A stretch of 64,000 nt of DNA from NCBI GenBank assembly GCA_023440825.1, contig JAEXRL010000001.1:1-64000 (forward strand), given 5' to 3'. The stretch is from Pseudomonadota bacterium (GTDB taxonomy: Bacteria; Pseudomonadota; Gammaproteobacteria; Burkholderiales; Burkholderiaceae_B). The notes beneath the pieces are model-generated. The model did not search any database, was not told where the DNA came from, and saw only the letters and a program-made list of their open reading frames with translations. Shown one piece after another: positions 34,901-43,765 of this stretch. A program made the position numbers and the translations under genes. How positions within the stretch are numbered: the first letter of the stretch is position 1; each line of letters begins with the position of its first letter.

Positions 34901-35843
34901 CCAGCCACCGCTGAGCATCCAGGGCAGCCATACAACCGGTGGCCGCGCTAGTAATAGCCTGGCGATAAATATTGTCTTGCACATCGCCAGCTGCGAACAC
35001 ACCGGGCACAGATGTCATGGTGGCCAAGCCTTTCAAACCACTGCGTGTGGTGATGTAGCCGTCGTGCATGTCCAGTTGCTGTTCGAAAATACCGGTGTTG
35101 GGCTTGTGACCAATAGCAATAAAGGCACCGCTAACTTCCATGTCCTCAGTAGTGTCGGTTTGCACATTACGCAAACGCACACCGGTGACGCCGCTGGCAT
35201 CTCCTAGTACTTCGTCCAGAACGTGGAATAGTTTTAACTTGATATTACCGTTAGCAACCCTGTCCATCAGCTTATCGGTAAGGATAGGTTCGGAGCGGAA
35301 GCTGTCACGGCGGTGAACCAGAGTGACTGTTTTGCAAATATTTGACAAGTACAGGGCTTCTTCCACGGCAGTGTTTCCGCCACCCACTACAATGACGTCT
35401 TGGTTTCGGTAAAAGAAACCGTCACAGGTAGCGCAGCCCGAAACTCCGCGGCCCATAAATTCTTGTTCTGAGGGCAGGCCGAGGTACTGTGCGGACGCTC
35501 CTGTGCATATAATCAGGCTATCGCATGTGTAAGTGGCTCCACCATCGCCAAATAGCGTAAATGGACGCTGACTTAAATCAACTTTAGTAATTTGGTCGAA
35601 TACCAGTTCTGTTTCAAAGCGTTCGGCATGGGCTTGGAAGCGGGCCATTAAGTCGGGGCCCAGTACACCTTGAGCATCGGCGGGCCAGTTATCCACATCT
35701 GTGGTCGTCATGAGCTGGCCACCTTGCTCCATGCCTGTTATGAGAACCGGCTTCAAGTTGGCTCGAGCAGCATAGACGGCAGCGGTATAACCGGCGGGAC
35801 CGGAGCCTAGAATCATGACTTTAGCGTGTTTGCTTGTAGACAT
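34887..35843 (-). CDS. trxB: Thioredoxin-disulfide reductase
   Basis: A 318-residue flavoprotein that reduces thioredoxin with NADPH. FAD-binding GSGPAGYTAAVYAARANL at the start, the redox-active CATCDG (about 135-140), the NADP motif GGGNTAVEEALYL, and the C-terminal GVFAAGDVQD. Full length. ATG 35843 is preferred over the GTG one codon earlier. Divergent from ftsK with only 45 bases between. Confidence 0.96.
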   Translation of the reverse strand: MSTSKHAKVMILGSGPAGYTAAVYAARANLKPVLITGMEQGGQLMTTTDVDNWPADAQGVLGPDLMARFQAHAERFETELVFDQITKVDLSQRPFTLFGDGGATYTCDSLIICTGASAQYLGLPSEQEFMGRGVSGCATCDGFFYRNQDVIVVGGGNTAVEEALYLSNICKTVTLVHRRDSFRSEPILTDKLMDRVANGNIKLKLFHVLDEVLGDASGVTGVRLRNVQTDTTEDMEVSGAFIAIGHKPNTGIFEQQLDMHDGYITTRSGLKGLATMTSVPGVFAAGDVQDNIYRQAITSAATGCMAALDAQRWLDETE

Positions 35844-35876
35844 CACAGAAAATCCGAAAATTTAAGATCCTCCAAT

Positions 35877-35882
35877 TATAAT
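35877..35882 (+). promoter_or_regulatory. Perfect -10 box seven bases before ftsK
   Basis: TATAAT ends seven bases before the ftsK ATG, so a transcript from it would start at or next to the start codon. No good -35 box is seen at 17 bases and no Shine-Dalgarno is present. Confidence 0.35.
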
Positions 35883-35888
35883 GAGTCC

Positions 35889-38264
35889 ATGGCAAGAATA
35901 CCTGCAACATCCCCTCGTAGCTCTCGGTCTTCGAAAAACGTGCGTAATGGGCCTTCTCCATTACAGCAACGGTTGACGAGTTTATTGCGCGAAGCGCGCT
36001 GGATTATCTTTGCTGCACTGGCCGCATGGCTAGGACTGGTGCTGGCGACCTGGAGCGCGTCTGACCCTGGATGGTCAAAGTCTGTGCATAGCAGCGTAAT
36101 TCAAAACAGCGGTGGTATGTTCGGGGCAGTGATCTCTGACGGCCTGTTGTTTTTATTTGGTCTATCTGCCTGGTGGTGGGTAGTGCTCTTGATACAAAGG
36201 GTGGCGGTGGGCTTTTACCGCTTGACGCGCCTGGTACTGCCTCAGGCCAAGGTTCAGGAAGTCTTGCCCCGCGTGCGCTGGGAAACAGGTATAGGCTTCA
36301 CCTTGCTCTTAGTGGGGAGCATGGGCACAGAGGCGTTTTTCTTGAAAGGGTTAGGTCAACGTCTGGATTTGCCGGTGGGGGCAGGGGGGCAGTTAGGTAT
36401 TGCCTTAACTCAGGCTCTGCAAGCCGGTATTGGTTATCCGGGTAGTGCGTTGCTGGTGCTTAGCGTCATGGCCATTGGAGCCAGCCTGTTTTTCGGTTTC
36501 TCCTGGTTAACGGTAGCCGAACGAGTAGGTACCTTGGTAGAGCTGGGCGTACGACGCCTTGGCAGCGCGATTGCCGCTCGCCAGGATCGTAAGGTTGGTG
36601 TGGCAAAGGCAGCAGAGCGCAACGAGATGGTCAGCACACGCCAAGAGCAGTTGCATCACGAGCAGCCTGTGCGCATAGAGCCCGCCATTACGGAAGTGCC
36701 CAAGTCGGTGCGTGTAGAAAAAGAAAAGCAACAAACCTTATTTAAAGCACCGAAGCAACAGGGAGAAAGTGGCGATTTGCCCCCCTTGTCGTTGCTCGAT
36801 TGCAGCGAGGGTGAAGTGGAAACGGTTTCGGCAGAAACCATAGAGTTCACCTCAAGGCTCATTGAAAAAAAGCTGTCCGATTTTGGTGTGTCGGTTACTG
36901 TGGTGACCGCTCAGGCCGGGCCTGTGATTACCCGCTATGAAATCGAGCCTGCGACGGGCGTCAAGGGCAGTCAAATTGTGAATCTGGCCAAGGATTTGGC
37001 GCGTGCCCTAAGCCTGGTTAGCATACGTGTGGTGGAAACCATACCTGGCAAAAACCTGATGGGGCTCGAATTGCCGAACGCGCGTCGGCAAATGGTGCGC
37101 CTGGAAGAGATTCTGGGATCGCAAACCTATCATGCCAGCAGCTCCTTATTAACCATGGCCTTAGGTAAAGATATTGCGGGCAAGCCCGTTGTGGCTGACC
37201 TAGGAAAAATGCCTCACTTGCTGGTGGCGGGTACGACGGGCTCGGGTAAGTCTGTGGGTATCAATGCCATGATCTTGTCCTTGCTGTACAAGGCGGATGC
37301 CGCCGATGTACGACTGATACTCATAGATCCAAAAATGCTGGAGATGAGCGTTTACGAGGGCATCCCGCATTTGCTAGCGCCAGTGGTCACGGATATGCGT
37401 TTGGCGGCGAATGCGCTGAACTGGTGTGTGGGCGAGATGGAAAAACGCTACCGCCTGATGAGCAAGATGGGTGTACGTAATCTGGCGGGTTACAACAGTA
37501 AAATACGTGATGCACAAAAGCGCGACGAGGTGATCCCTAACCCCTTTTCGCTGACCCCGGACGCGCCCGAGCCTTTATCGGTAATGCCTATGATCGTCGT
37601 GGTCATCGATGAGTTGGCCGACCTGATGATGGTGCAAGGGAAAAAAATTGAAGAGCTGATCGCGCGCTTGGCACAAAAAGCGCGGGCAGCCGGAATACAC
37701 TTAATTCTTGCTACCCAGCGACCTAGTGTGGATGTGATCACAGGCCTGATTAAAGCCAATATTCCCACGCGTATCGCGTTTCAGGTGTCCTCCAAGGTAG
37801 ACTCGCGCACAATTTTGGATCAAATGGGGGCGGAAACGCTATTGGGTCAGGGGGATATGCTGTATTTGCCTCCGGGTACAGGCTTGCCCGCCCGTGTGCA
37901 CGGTGCTTTTGTTAGCGACGACGAGGTACATCGCGTGGTAGAGCACCTGAAGGAGCATGGCGAACCTGACTATATCGATGGTTTGCTAGAAGGTACAGTA
38001 GAAGGGGAAAGCGGAGACGGTGTGAATGCTGTCACGGGCTTGGTGGACGCTGAGTCCGACCCTTTATATGACCAGGCGGTGCAAATTGTGTTGCAAGATA
38101 AGCGGGCATCCATTTCTTTTGTTCAGCGTAAATTGCGCATAGGTTATAACCGTGCAGCACGTTTGCTTGAACAAATGGAAGCATCAGGTGTCGTATCTCC
38201 TATGCAGTCAAATGGTAATCGAGAAATTTTGGTCAAAGGCGGAAGTAATCCAGATGAAGATTAA
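35889..38264 (+). CDS. ftsK: DNA translocase FtsK
   Basis: A 791-residue septal DNA translocase that clears and resolves chromosomes at division. Four membrane helices lie in the first 190 residues, followed by a charged linker, the motor with Walker A AGTTGSGKSVGINAM and Walker B MIVVVIDELADLMMV, and a C-terminal gamma winged helix (FVQRKLRIGYNRAARLLEQM) that reads KOPS sites. ATG 35889 follows the family start; the frame extends 21 codons upstream into trxB. Confidence 0.96.
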   Translation: MARIPATSPRSSRSSKNVRNGPSPLQQRLTSLLREARWIIFAALAAWLGLVLATWSASDPGWSKSVHSSVIQNSGGMFGAVISDGLLFLFGLSAWWWVVLLIQRVAVGFYRLTRLVLPQAKVQEVLPRVRWETGIGFTLLLVGSMGTEAFFLKGLGQRLDLPVGAGGQLGIALTQALQAGIGYPGSALLVLSVMAIGASLFFGFSWLTVAERVGTLVELGVRRLGSAIAARQDRKVGVAKAAERNEMVSTRQEQLHHEQPVRIEPAITEVPKSVRVEKEKQQTLFKAPKQQGESGDLPPLSLLDCSEGEVETVSAETIEFTSRLIEKKLSDFGVSVTVVTAQAGPVITRYEIEPATGVKGSQIVNLAKDLARALSLVSIRVVETIPGKNLMGLELPNARRQMVRLEEILGSQTYHASSSLLTMALGKDIAGKPVVADLGKMPHLLVAGTTGSGKSVGINAMILSLLYKADAADVRLILIDPKMLEMSVYEGIPHLLAPVVTDMRLAANALNWCVGEMEKRYRLMSKMGVRNLAGYNSKIRDAQKRDEVIPNPFSLTPDAPEPLSVMPMIVVVIDELADLMMVQGKKIEELIARLAQKARAAGIHLILATQRPSVDVITGLIKANIPTRIAFQVSSKVDSRTILDQMGAETLLGQGDMLYLPPGTGLPARVHGAFVSDDEVHRVVEHLKEHGEPDYIDGLLEGTVEGESGDGVNAVTGLVDAESDPLYDQAVQIVLQDKRASISFVQRKLRIGYNRAARLLEQMEASGVVSPMQSNGNREILVKGGSNPDED

Positions 38265-38880
38265 AGTCATAATGCTCAGTGCAGCGCTCGCCTTAAGTCC
38301 GATGTTAACGTGGGCAGCCAGTTCTGCAGAGGATCAGTTGCGTGCCTTTATTCGCACTGTACCGGCGGCGCAAGGCGAATTTACTCAGCAGACCCAAGAT
38401 GCCAGTGGCAATACTCAAGCTGGGCAAAAAGGGCAGTTTGTATTCCGGCGTCCAGGTCAGTTTCGCTGGGATGTGCTGGCGCCTTTTGCGCAGCACATTA
38501 TTTCTGATGGCAAGCAGCTATTTCAGTACGATCCCGACCTGGAACAGGTTACGGTGCGCGGGGTTGATGAGTCCATCGGTACGTCCCCGGCCGCGATCTT
38601 GTTTGGCACGGCAAGTCTGGAAAGCTCTTTCGAGCTGAGTGAACAAGGGCAAAAAGACGGTCTGGATTGGCTGCGCGCCAAGCCTCTGAGCGCCGATGCG
38701 GGCTTTGCTTATGTAGAGATCGGCTTTGCTAAAGGGCTGCCGCAACGCTTGGTGCTCAAAGATGCCTTCGATCAAACCACCCTTATCGATTTCACCGCTT
38801 TGCAGGCTAATCCTGCCCTGAAATCAGACACCTTCACCTTTACCGCTCCTGCAGGGGTGGATGTGGTGCAGATTCAATAG
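38254..38880 (+). CDS. lolA: Outer-membrane lipoprotein carrier LolA
   Basis: A 208-residue periplasmic chaperone that ferries lipoproteins from LolCDE to LolB. Signal peptide to about 20, then GEFTQQTQDASG, the PGQFRWDVLAPF segment with the conserved Arg, and QLFQYDPDLEQVTVR. The ATG overlaps the ftsK stop region (11 bases). Conserved position between ftsK and rarA as in other proteobacteria. Confidence 0.95.
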   Translation: MKIKVIMLSAALALSPMLTWAASSAEDQLRAFIRTVPAAQGEFTQQTQDASGNTQAGQKGQFVFRRPGQFRWDVLAPFAQHIISDGKQLFQYDPDLEQVTVRGVDESIGTSPAAILFGTASLESSFELSEQGQKDGLDWLRAKPLSADAGFAYVEIGFAKGLPQRLVLKDAFDQTTLIDFTALQANPALKSDTFTFTAPAGVDVVQIQ

Positions 38881-38884
38881 CTTC

Positions 38885-40219
38885 ATGAGTTCTAACGATT
38901 TATTTTCGGCTGTGGGTTCTGCAGGGGCTTATGCACCCCTAGCGGAGCGTATGCGTCCTAAAACCCTGGAAGATGTAGTCGGCCAACAGCATTTGATTGG
39001 CCCCGGTAAGCCGTTGCGCGTGGCTTTTGACTCTAAACGGCCTCACTCCATGATTTTTTGGGGGCCTCCGGGTGTAGGTAAAACCACTTTGGCACGCATG
39101 ATGGCTGATGGTTTTGATGCGCTGTTTTTAGCGATTTCTGCCGTGCTAGGGGGCGTGAAAGATATACGCGAAGCGGTAAGCCGAGCTCAAGTGGCTCAGG
39201 GGCAGGGGCGTCGGACCATTTTGTTTGTGGATGAGGTGCATAGGTTTAATAAGGCGCAGCAAGATGCGTTTTTGCCCTATGTGGAAAGTGGTCTATTTAC
39301 CTTTATCGGGGCGACTACGGAAAACCCATCGTTCGAGATGAACTCGGCTCTGCTGTCCCGCGCACGTGTGTATGTGCTAGAGGCTATTGCGCAAGACGAG
39401 CTTTTGGCATTGCTTGATAAAGCCTTGCTCGTGCTGGCTCAGGATAGTGCCGACTCGATTCAGATTCTTGACGAGGCGCGCCAGCAGTTGGCGCAGTGGG
39501 CCGATGGCGATGCCCGGCGTTTGTTAAATGCCTTGGAAGTAGTGGTGGAGTCTGCTCAGGCTGCTGGGCAGCAGCAAGTGGATGCGGCTTGGCTTGAGCT
39601 TTCCCTGTCGCAAAACTTACGTCGCTTTGATAAAGGCGGCGATGCATTTTATGATCAAATCAGTGCTCTGCATAAGTCCGTGCGTGGCTCTCATCCCGAT
39701 GCTGCGCTGTATTGGCTAACACGTATGCTTGATGGTGGTGCTGACCCGTATTATTTAGCGCGTCGTATTGTGCGCATGGCTTGGGAGGATATAGGCTTGG
39801 CGGATCCCAGGGCCATGCAAATAGCCAATGACGCGGCGCTGACCTACGAACGTCTAGGCAGCCCTGAGGGCGAGCTAGCGCTTGCTCAAGCCGTCATTTA
39901 CTTGGCCGTAGCGGCTAAAAGTAATGCAGGCTATATGGCCTACAACCGTGCTCGTGCCTTTGTGCAGCAGGATCAGAGCCAAGGCGTACCTCTGCATTTA
40001 CGCAATGCGCCCACTAAACTCATGAAAGAGTTAGGGCATGGTCAAGCGTATCGCTATGCGCATGATGAGCCCAACGCGTATGCGGCAGGGGCTACGTATT
40101 TGCCCGAGGGAATGTCTGAGCCGGCGTGGTATCAGCCCGTGCCTCGTGGACTGGAAATTAAAATCGGCGAAAAACTCAAGCATCTGCGACAGTTAGATCG
40201 TGAGGCTAAGAAGCGCTAG
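38885..40219 (+). CDS. rarA: Replication-associated recombination protein RarA (MgsA)
   Basis: A 444-residue clamp-loader-like AAA+ ATPase acting at stalled forks. Walker A WGPPGVGKTTLARMM, Walker B LFVDEVHRFNKAQQDAFLP, and FIGATTENPSFEMNSALLSR (sensor 1 and arginine finger) are clear. The C-terminal MgsA tetramerisation region follows. It starts four bases after lolA; the frame extends back into lolA. Confidence 0.96.
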   Translation: MSSNDLFSAVGSAGAYAPLAERMRPKTLEDVVGQQHLIGPGKPLRVAFDSKRPHSMIFWGPPGVGKTTLARMMADGFDALFLAISAVLGGVKDIREAVSRAQVAQGQGRRTILFVDEVHRFNKAQQDAFLPYVESGLFTFIGATTENPSFEMNSALLSRARVYVLEAIAQDELLALLDKALLVLAQDSADSIQILDEARQQLAQWADGDARRLLNALEVVVESAQAAGQQQVDAAWLELSLSQNLRRFDKGGDAFYDQISALHKSVRGSHPDAALYWLTRMLDGGADPYYLARRIVRMAWEDIGLADPRAMQIANDAALTYERLGSPEGELALAQAVIYLAVAAKSNAGYMAYNRARAFVQQDQSQGVPLHLRNAPTKLMKELGHGQAYRYAHDEPNAYAAGATYLPEGMSEPAWYQPVPRGLEIKIGEKLKHLRQLDREAKKR

Positions 40220-40344
40220 TCTGGCCTGATACTTGGTGTCCTGGTGTCACAGCGTTGTGATAGGGACAAGATTTACCGCTGACTGTCCGATTTGCGAGTG
40301 GATTCGCTACAATCTACTCTTGACCCCAATTTTTAGGCTTTTAC

Positions 40345-41688
40345 ATGTTAGATCAAAACCAGTTACGCAAAGATCTGGACCTGGTGGTGCAAGGATTGGC
40401 TACCCGTGGTGTTGAATTTGATGCCGAGCGCTTTCACCAGCTTGAGGCACGACGCAAGTCTGTGCAGGTGGAAACCGAGAACTTGCAGGCACAGCGCAAT
40501 GCGTTGTCCAAGCGTATTGGTCAACTACGATCCAAGGGCGAGGACGCCTCCGCCTTGATGGCTGAGTCTCAGGCCATTCCAGAGCGTTTAAAGCAGCTCG
40601 AGCTAGACCTCAGCGATATACAGGCCGAATTAAGTGCCTGGTTGGCGACTGTGCCTAATATTCCACATAGCAGCGTGCCAGTTGGGCAGTCTGAAGACGA
40701 TAACGTGGAAGTGCGACGCTGGGTGCCTGGCGCTAAGAATGCCAACGGCGAACCCGCTCACCTTGATTTTGAAGCCAAGGATCACGTAGAAGTAGGCGAG
40801 AAAATCGGTCTGGATTTCGAGTCGGCGCGCAAATTATCGGGTTCGCGATTCATGATGCTGCGCGGTCCTTTGGCCGCCTTACACCGTGCCTTGGCTCAGT
40901 TTATGCTGAATGTGCAAACGACTGAGCATGGCTACGAAGAATGCTACACGCCCTACATTGTGAACGCGTCTACCTTGTTTGGTACCGGGCAGTTACCCAA
41001 GTTCAAAGACGATATGTTCTGGGTCACCAAAGGTGGACAAGACCATACCGATGCTCAGTCCGCAGAGGTGGTGGCCGAAGATTTATATTTAATCTCTACG
41101 TCTGAGATCACCTTAACGGGCTCGGTGCGCGATGAGATTTTGCCCTTAAGTAACTTGCCATTGCGCTTAACGGCACACACTCCTTGCTTTCGTTCCGAGG
41201 CTGGAAGTGGCGGGCGTGATACCCGCGGGGTTATACGCCAGCACCAGTTCGATAAGGTCGAAATGGTACAGATTGTGCATCCCGAGCACTCCTATGAAGC
41301 ACTAGAGGAAATGCTGGGGCATGCCGAAACCATCTTGCAAAAACTGGGTCTGCCCTACCGTGTCGTGCAGTTATGTACCGGCGATATGGGATTTTCTGCC
41401 GCAAAAACTTACGACTTAGAAGTCTGGTTACCGGCACAAAATACTTGGCGTGAAATTTCTTCAGTCTCTAACTGCGAGGCTTTTCAAGCTCGTCGCTTAC
41501 AAGCACGTTTCCGCCCAGAAAAAGGTCGTCCGGAATTTGTGCATACCTTAAATGGTTCGGGCTTGGCGGTGGGGCGTGCTTTGGTGGCCGTGCTCGAGAA
41601 CTATCAGCAAGCTGATGGTTCTGTGGTCGTGCCCGAAGTGTTGCGCCCTTATATGGGTGGCCTGGAGCTTATTCGTCCAGCCAATTAA
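40345..41688 (+). CDS. serS: Seryl-tRNA synthetase
   Basis: A 447-residue class II synthetase. The N-terminal coiled-coil tRNA-binding arm spans about 30-100. Motif 2 is in TPCFRSEAGSGGRDTRGVIRQHQF, here split by the conserved Gly-rich insert, and motif 3 is in NGSGLAVGRALVAVLENYQ. Full length. Same order (rarA-serS) as in many proteobacteria. Confidence 0.97.
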   Translation: MLDQNQLRKDLDLVVQGLATRGVEFDAERFHQLEARRKSVQVETENLQAQRNALSKRIGQLRSKGEDASALMAESQAIPERLKQLELDLSDIQAELSAWLATVPNIPHSSVPVGQSEDDNVEVRRWVPGAKNANGEPAHLDFEAKDHVEVGEKIGLDFESARKLSGSRFMMLRGPLAALHRALAQFMLNVQTTEHGYEECYTPYIVNASTLFGTGQLPKFKDDMFWVTKGGQDHTDAQSAEVVAEDLYLISTSEITLTGSVRDEILPLSNLPLRLTAHTPCFRSEAGSGGRDTRGVIRQHQFDKVEMVQIVHPEHSYEALEEMLGHAETILQKLGLPYRVVQLCTGDMGFSAAKTYDLEVWLPAQNTWREISSVSNCEAFQARRLQARFRPEKGRPEFVHTLNGSGLAVGRALVAVLENYQQADGSVVVPEVLRPYMGGLELIRPAN

Positions 41689-41713
41689 AGCAAGATAGCG
41701 TGCTTTGACTAAT

Positions 41714-41752
41714 AAAAAACGGATGCCAGCAGTTTGCGGCATCCGTTTTTTG
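41714..41752. terminator. Intrinsic terminator after serS
   Basis: AAAACGGATGCC pairs with GGCATCCGTTTT and a T run follows. It lies between convergent genes and may work in both directions. Confidence 0.92.
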
Positions 41753-41788
41753 TTTGCTGTCAGGCCTGTGTTGTATCAGGCTACTAGC

Positions 41789-42097
41789 TTAGTCATCCCA
41801 GTAGCGTTTTTGTGCTTTGCGCCAGCGCTTCTGGGCCCGCTTTTGTTCTTTGCGCCACTGCTTAGAGTTGTAGTAAGGGGCGTAGCCATCATATACCACT
41901 GGGCCATAGTAGCCGCGAGCAGGAGGGACGACCACGACTGGGCGTTCAACAACGCGTACAGGTGGGTGGTAGACCGGGCCACCATAACCGAAACCAGGAA
42001 TGCCAATATTGACATCAACGTTTAGCCCGCCCGCGTTTACGCCAGCTGAGCATAAGGCCATTACAGTGGCAAGGCTAGCGACGATTATTTTATTCAT
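41789..42097 (-). CDS. Small secreted Tyr/Pro/Val-rich protein with basic C-terminus
   Basis: A 102-residue exported protein: signal peptide to about 22 (VNAGG), a hydrophobic PVYHPPVRVVERPVVVVPP middle with GYYG elements, and a strongly basic Lys/Arg/Gln/Trp C-terminal tail. GAGG precedes ATG 42097. Similar small YXW-rich periplasmic proteins are common in proteobacteria, without known function. Probably monocistronic. Confidence 0.8.
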   Translation of the reverse strand: MNKIIVASLATVMALCSAGVNAGGLNVDVNIGIPGFGYGGPVYHPPVRVVERPVVVVPPARGYYGPVVYDGYAPYYNSKQWRKEQKRAQKRWRKAQKRYWDD

Positions 42098-42179
42098 GTT
42101 GTGCACCTCACATTGCTTAGGTGGCCTATTGTCGCTGCTATGAGGAACTTATTGGTGAGCAAGTTGGGCAAATCGCATC

Positions 42180-42244
42180 AAAAGGCTACAGAACTATGTG
42201 TACTACCGTGTACGGTTTTCAAGTGCTTACGTCTGTAGCCTTTT
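42180..42244 (-). terminator. Long hairpin downstream of the 42250 gene
   Basis: Perfect 13-base arms AAAAGGCTACAGA (42180-42192) and TCTGTAGCCTTTT (42232-42244) enclose a 39-base loop with its own CCGTACACGG stem. It follows the stop of the minus-strand gene at once, so a terminator is likely, but the loop is unusually long and a structured RNA is possible. Confidence 0.55.
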
Positions 42245-42249
42245 GCTTA

Positions 42250-42630
42250 TTAATTTAGATAGCGGGTTTTTAGCCTCACTCCGTGCTTTTGCCGTTTTGT
42301 GCTTTCTTCATGATGCCAGGTCGGTGCCTTTTTTTCCTTGGCTTTGGTATCTGTCGCTTTGGGAGTAGAGCTGCTATGCAATATCCACAAAGCCGTTGCG
42401 GCCCAGAAAAAGAGCGACAGCACATTAACAATACGCCCGTCTAATGTGCTGTATCCCGTTGCTGCAGAGGCCTGTATCGGCAAAATTTGCGTTACGGCAG
42501 GAATATTTCCCACTGCTTCTAAAAATAAACTGCCGGGTAAGCGATAAAGCCAGCTCAATAGGCTCCAGGCACTCCAGCCTGCTGGGTCCTGGCTTAGATT
42601 GCTCAGTAACTGAAAAGTATAAATACGCAT
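42250..42630 (-). CDS. Hypothetical membrane protein
   Basis: A 126-residue protein that I do not recognise. One clear membrane segment (about 68-86, VNVLSLFFWAATALWIL) follows a moderately hydrophobic N-terminal half, and the C-terminal 40 residues are very basic (Lys/Arg/His). AAGGAG five bases before the ATG is a strong ribosome-binding site, which supports it as real. It is followed directly by the long hairpin. Confidence 0.65.
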   Translation of the reverse strand: MRIYTFQLLSNLSQDPAGWSAWSLLSWLYRLPGSLFLEAVGNIPAVTQILPIQASAATGYSTLDGRIVNVLSLFFWAATALWILHSSSTPKATDTKAKEKKAPTWHHEESTKRQKHGVRLKTRYLN

Positions 42631-42932
42631 GACAACTCCTTCAGATAATCACAAGCAAAGCTTGTGGACGTCAGGGAGGTGCATGGGCTAAATGCACCCA
42701 TTTTTTACAGCTGTCGCTAGTTCTTACTATAGGACTGTTAGCACATAGGTGCAATCAGGGTTTTGTCCAATCTTGCCGCAGACCTGCGGTGTTTATGTGT
42801 GACGAGGATGTCATGGCCCATTAGCAGCTCTTTAGGTTGGGGCTGTTACTGGGCGGGTGTTCTGTCCCTGCCTTGCTAGGGAGCTAGGGTGCTGTGCGGG
42901 CAGGTGATAAGGGAGGAGGGGTTGGGCTTTGG
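42631..42932. other. Intergenic region, no feature recognised
   Basis: About 300 bases between two minus-strand genes. It should hold the promoter of the small membrane protein. I see no further gene or strong hairpin. Confidence 0.4.
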
Positions 42933-43733
42933 CTAGAATACCCGCCCTATTTGTTGAGCGATGTCTTGCAACTTACGAAGAAATATTTCTTTTACTTCAT
43001 CAGATGAATATCTTGCCAGATTGACGCTTAATCCCAAAGCGGCCACGGTTTGGCCTGCCCGGTTTCTGATTGGGACGGCAAGGCCGCAAACGCCTAGCTC
43101 CAGCTCTTCACTAGAAAGCATCCAGTCATGCTCTTTGATGAAGTCTACTGCGTTTCGAATTGATTGCGCATCGTTGCGAGTTTTGTTGGTATAGGCTTCA
43201 AAGGGAGCCTGTTCCAGATAGCTTTCCAAAGCCTCGTTGTCTAACGATGCTAGTAGTATGAGACCGCTAGATGTTGCATGAGCGGCAAGCCTTCCCCCCA
43301 CGCCAACGCTCCTGGCCAGTTGTGTACGCACTTCGGCTCTCATTATGTAAATCACGTCGTTAGTATCTAACACGGATACAGTGCACACCTCGCCCATGTC
43401 ACGCGCAAAATCATCCAGCAATGCATGGGCAGTATCGCGGAAGGGCAGAGACGCTAAATAAGCGAAACCTAGGTCAAGGACTTTAGGGCAGAGCTCGAAT
43501 CGTTTATCGACGATACGAGCGTATCCTAGCGAGACCAAGGTATACAACAACCTACGCGTGCTGGCTGGAGGTAGTTGTGCGCGTTTGGCGACTTCCGATA
43601 GCGTTAAAGCCCCTTCACTTGGGTTGAATGCATTAATAACGGCTAAACCTTTTGCGAAGGCCTCAACGAAGACATCACCTCTTCGGGGTAATTCCTCATT
43701 TGTTTCGATAATTTTGTCGCTCATAATATTCAT
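42933..43733 (-). CDS. IclR-family transcriptional regulator
   Basis: A 266-residue regulator with an N-terminal winged helix (LTLSEVAKRAQLPPASTRRLLYTL, about 43-66) and a C-terminal IclR effector domain (AAHATSSGLILLA, then ELELGVCGLAVPIRNRAGQTV). It is divergent from the dioxygenase gene with a 32-base gap, and so very likely controls it and the adjacent Bug receptor. The PcaR/PobR-like layout suggests aromatic or related acids as effectors, which is inference. A second ATG lies at 43724. Confidence 0.92.
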   Translation of the reverse strand: MNIMSDKIIETNEELPRRGDVFVEAFAKGLAVINAFNPSEGALTLSEVAKRAQLPPASTRRLLYTLVSLGYARIVDKRFELCPKVLDLGFAYLASLPFRDTAHALLDDFARDMGEVCTVSVLDTNDVIYIMRAEVRTQLARSVGVGGRLAAHATSSGLILLASLDNEALESYLEQAPFEAYTNKTRNDAQSIRNAVDFIKEHDWMLSSEELELGVCGLAVPIRNRAGQTVAALGLSVNLARYSSDEVKEIFLRKLQDIAQQIGRVF

Positions 43734-43765
43734 ACAGTGAAAATTATTTCAATAGGTGAAATGTT

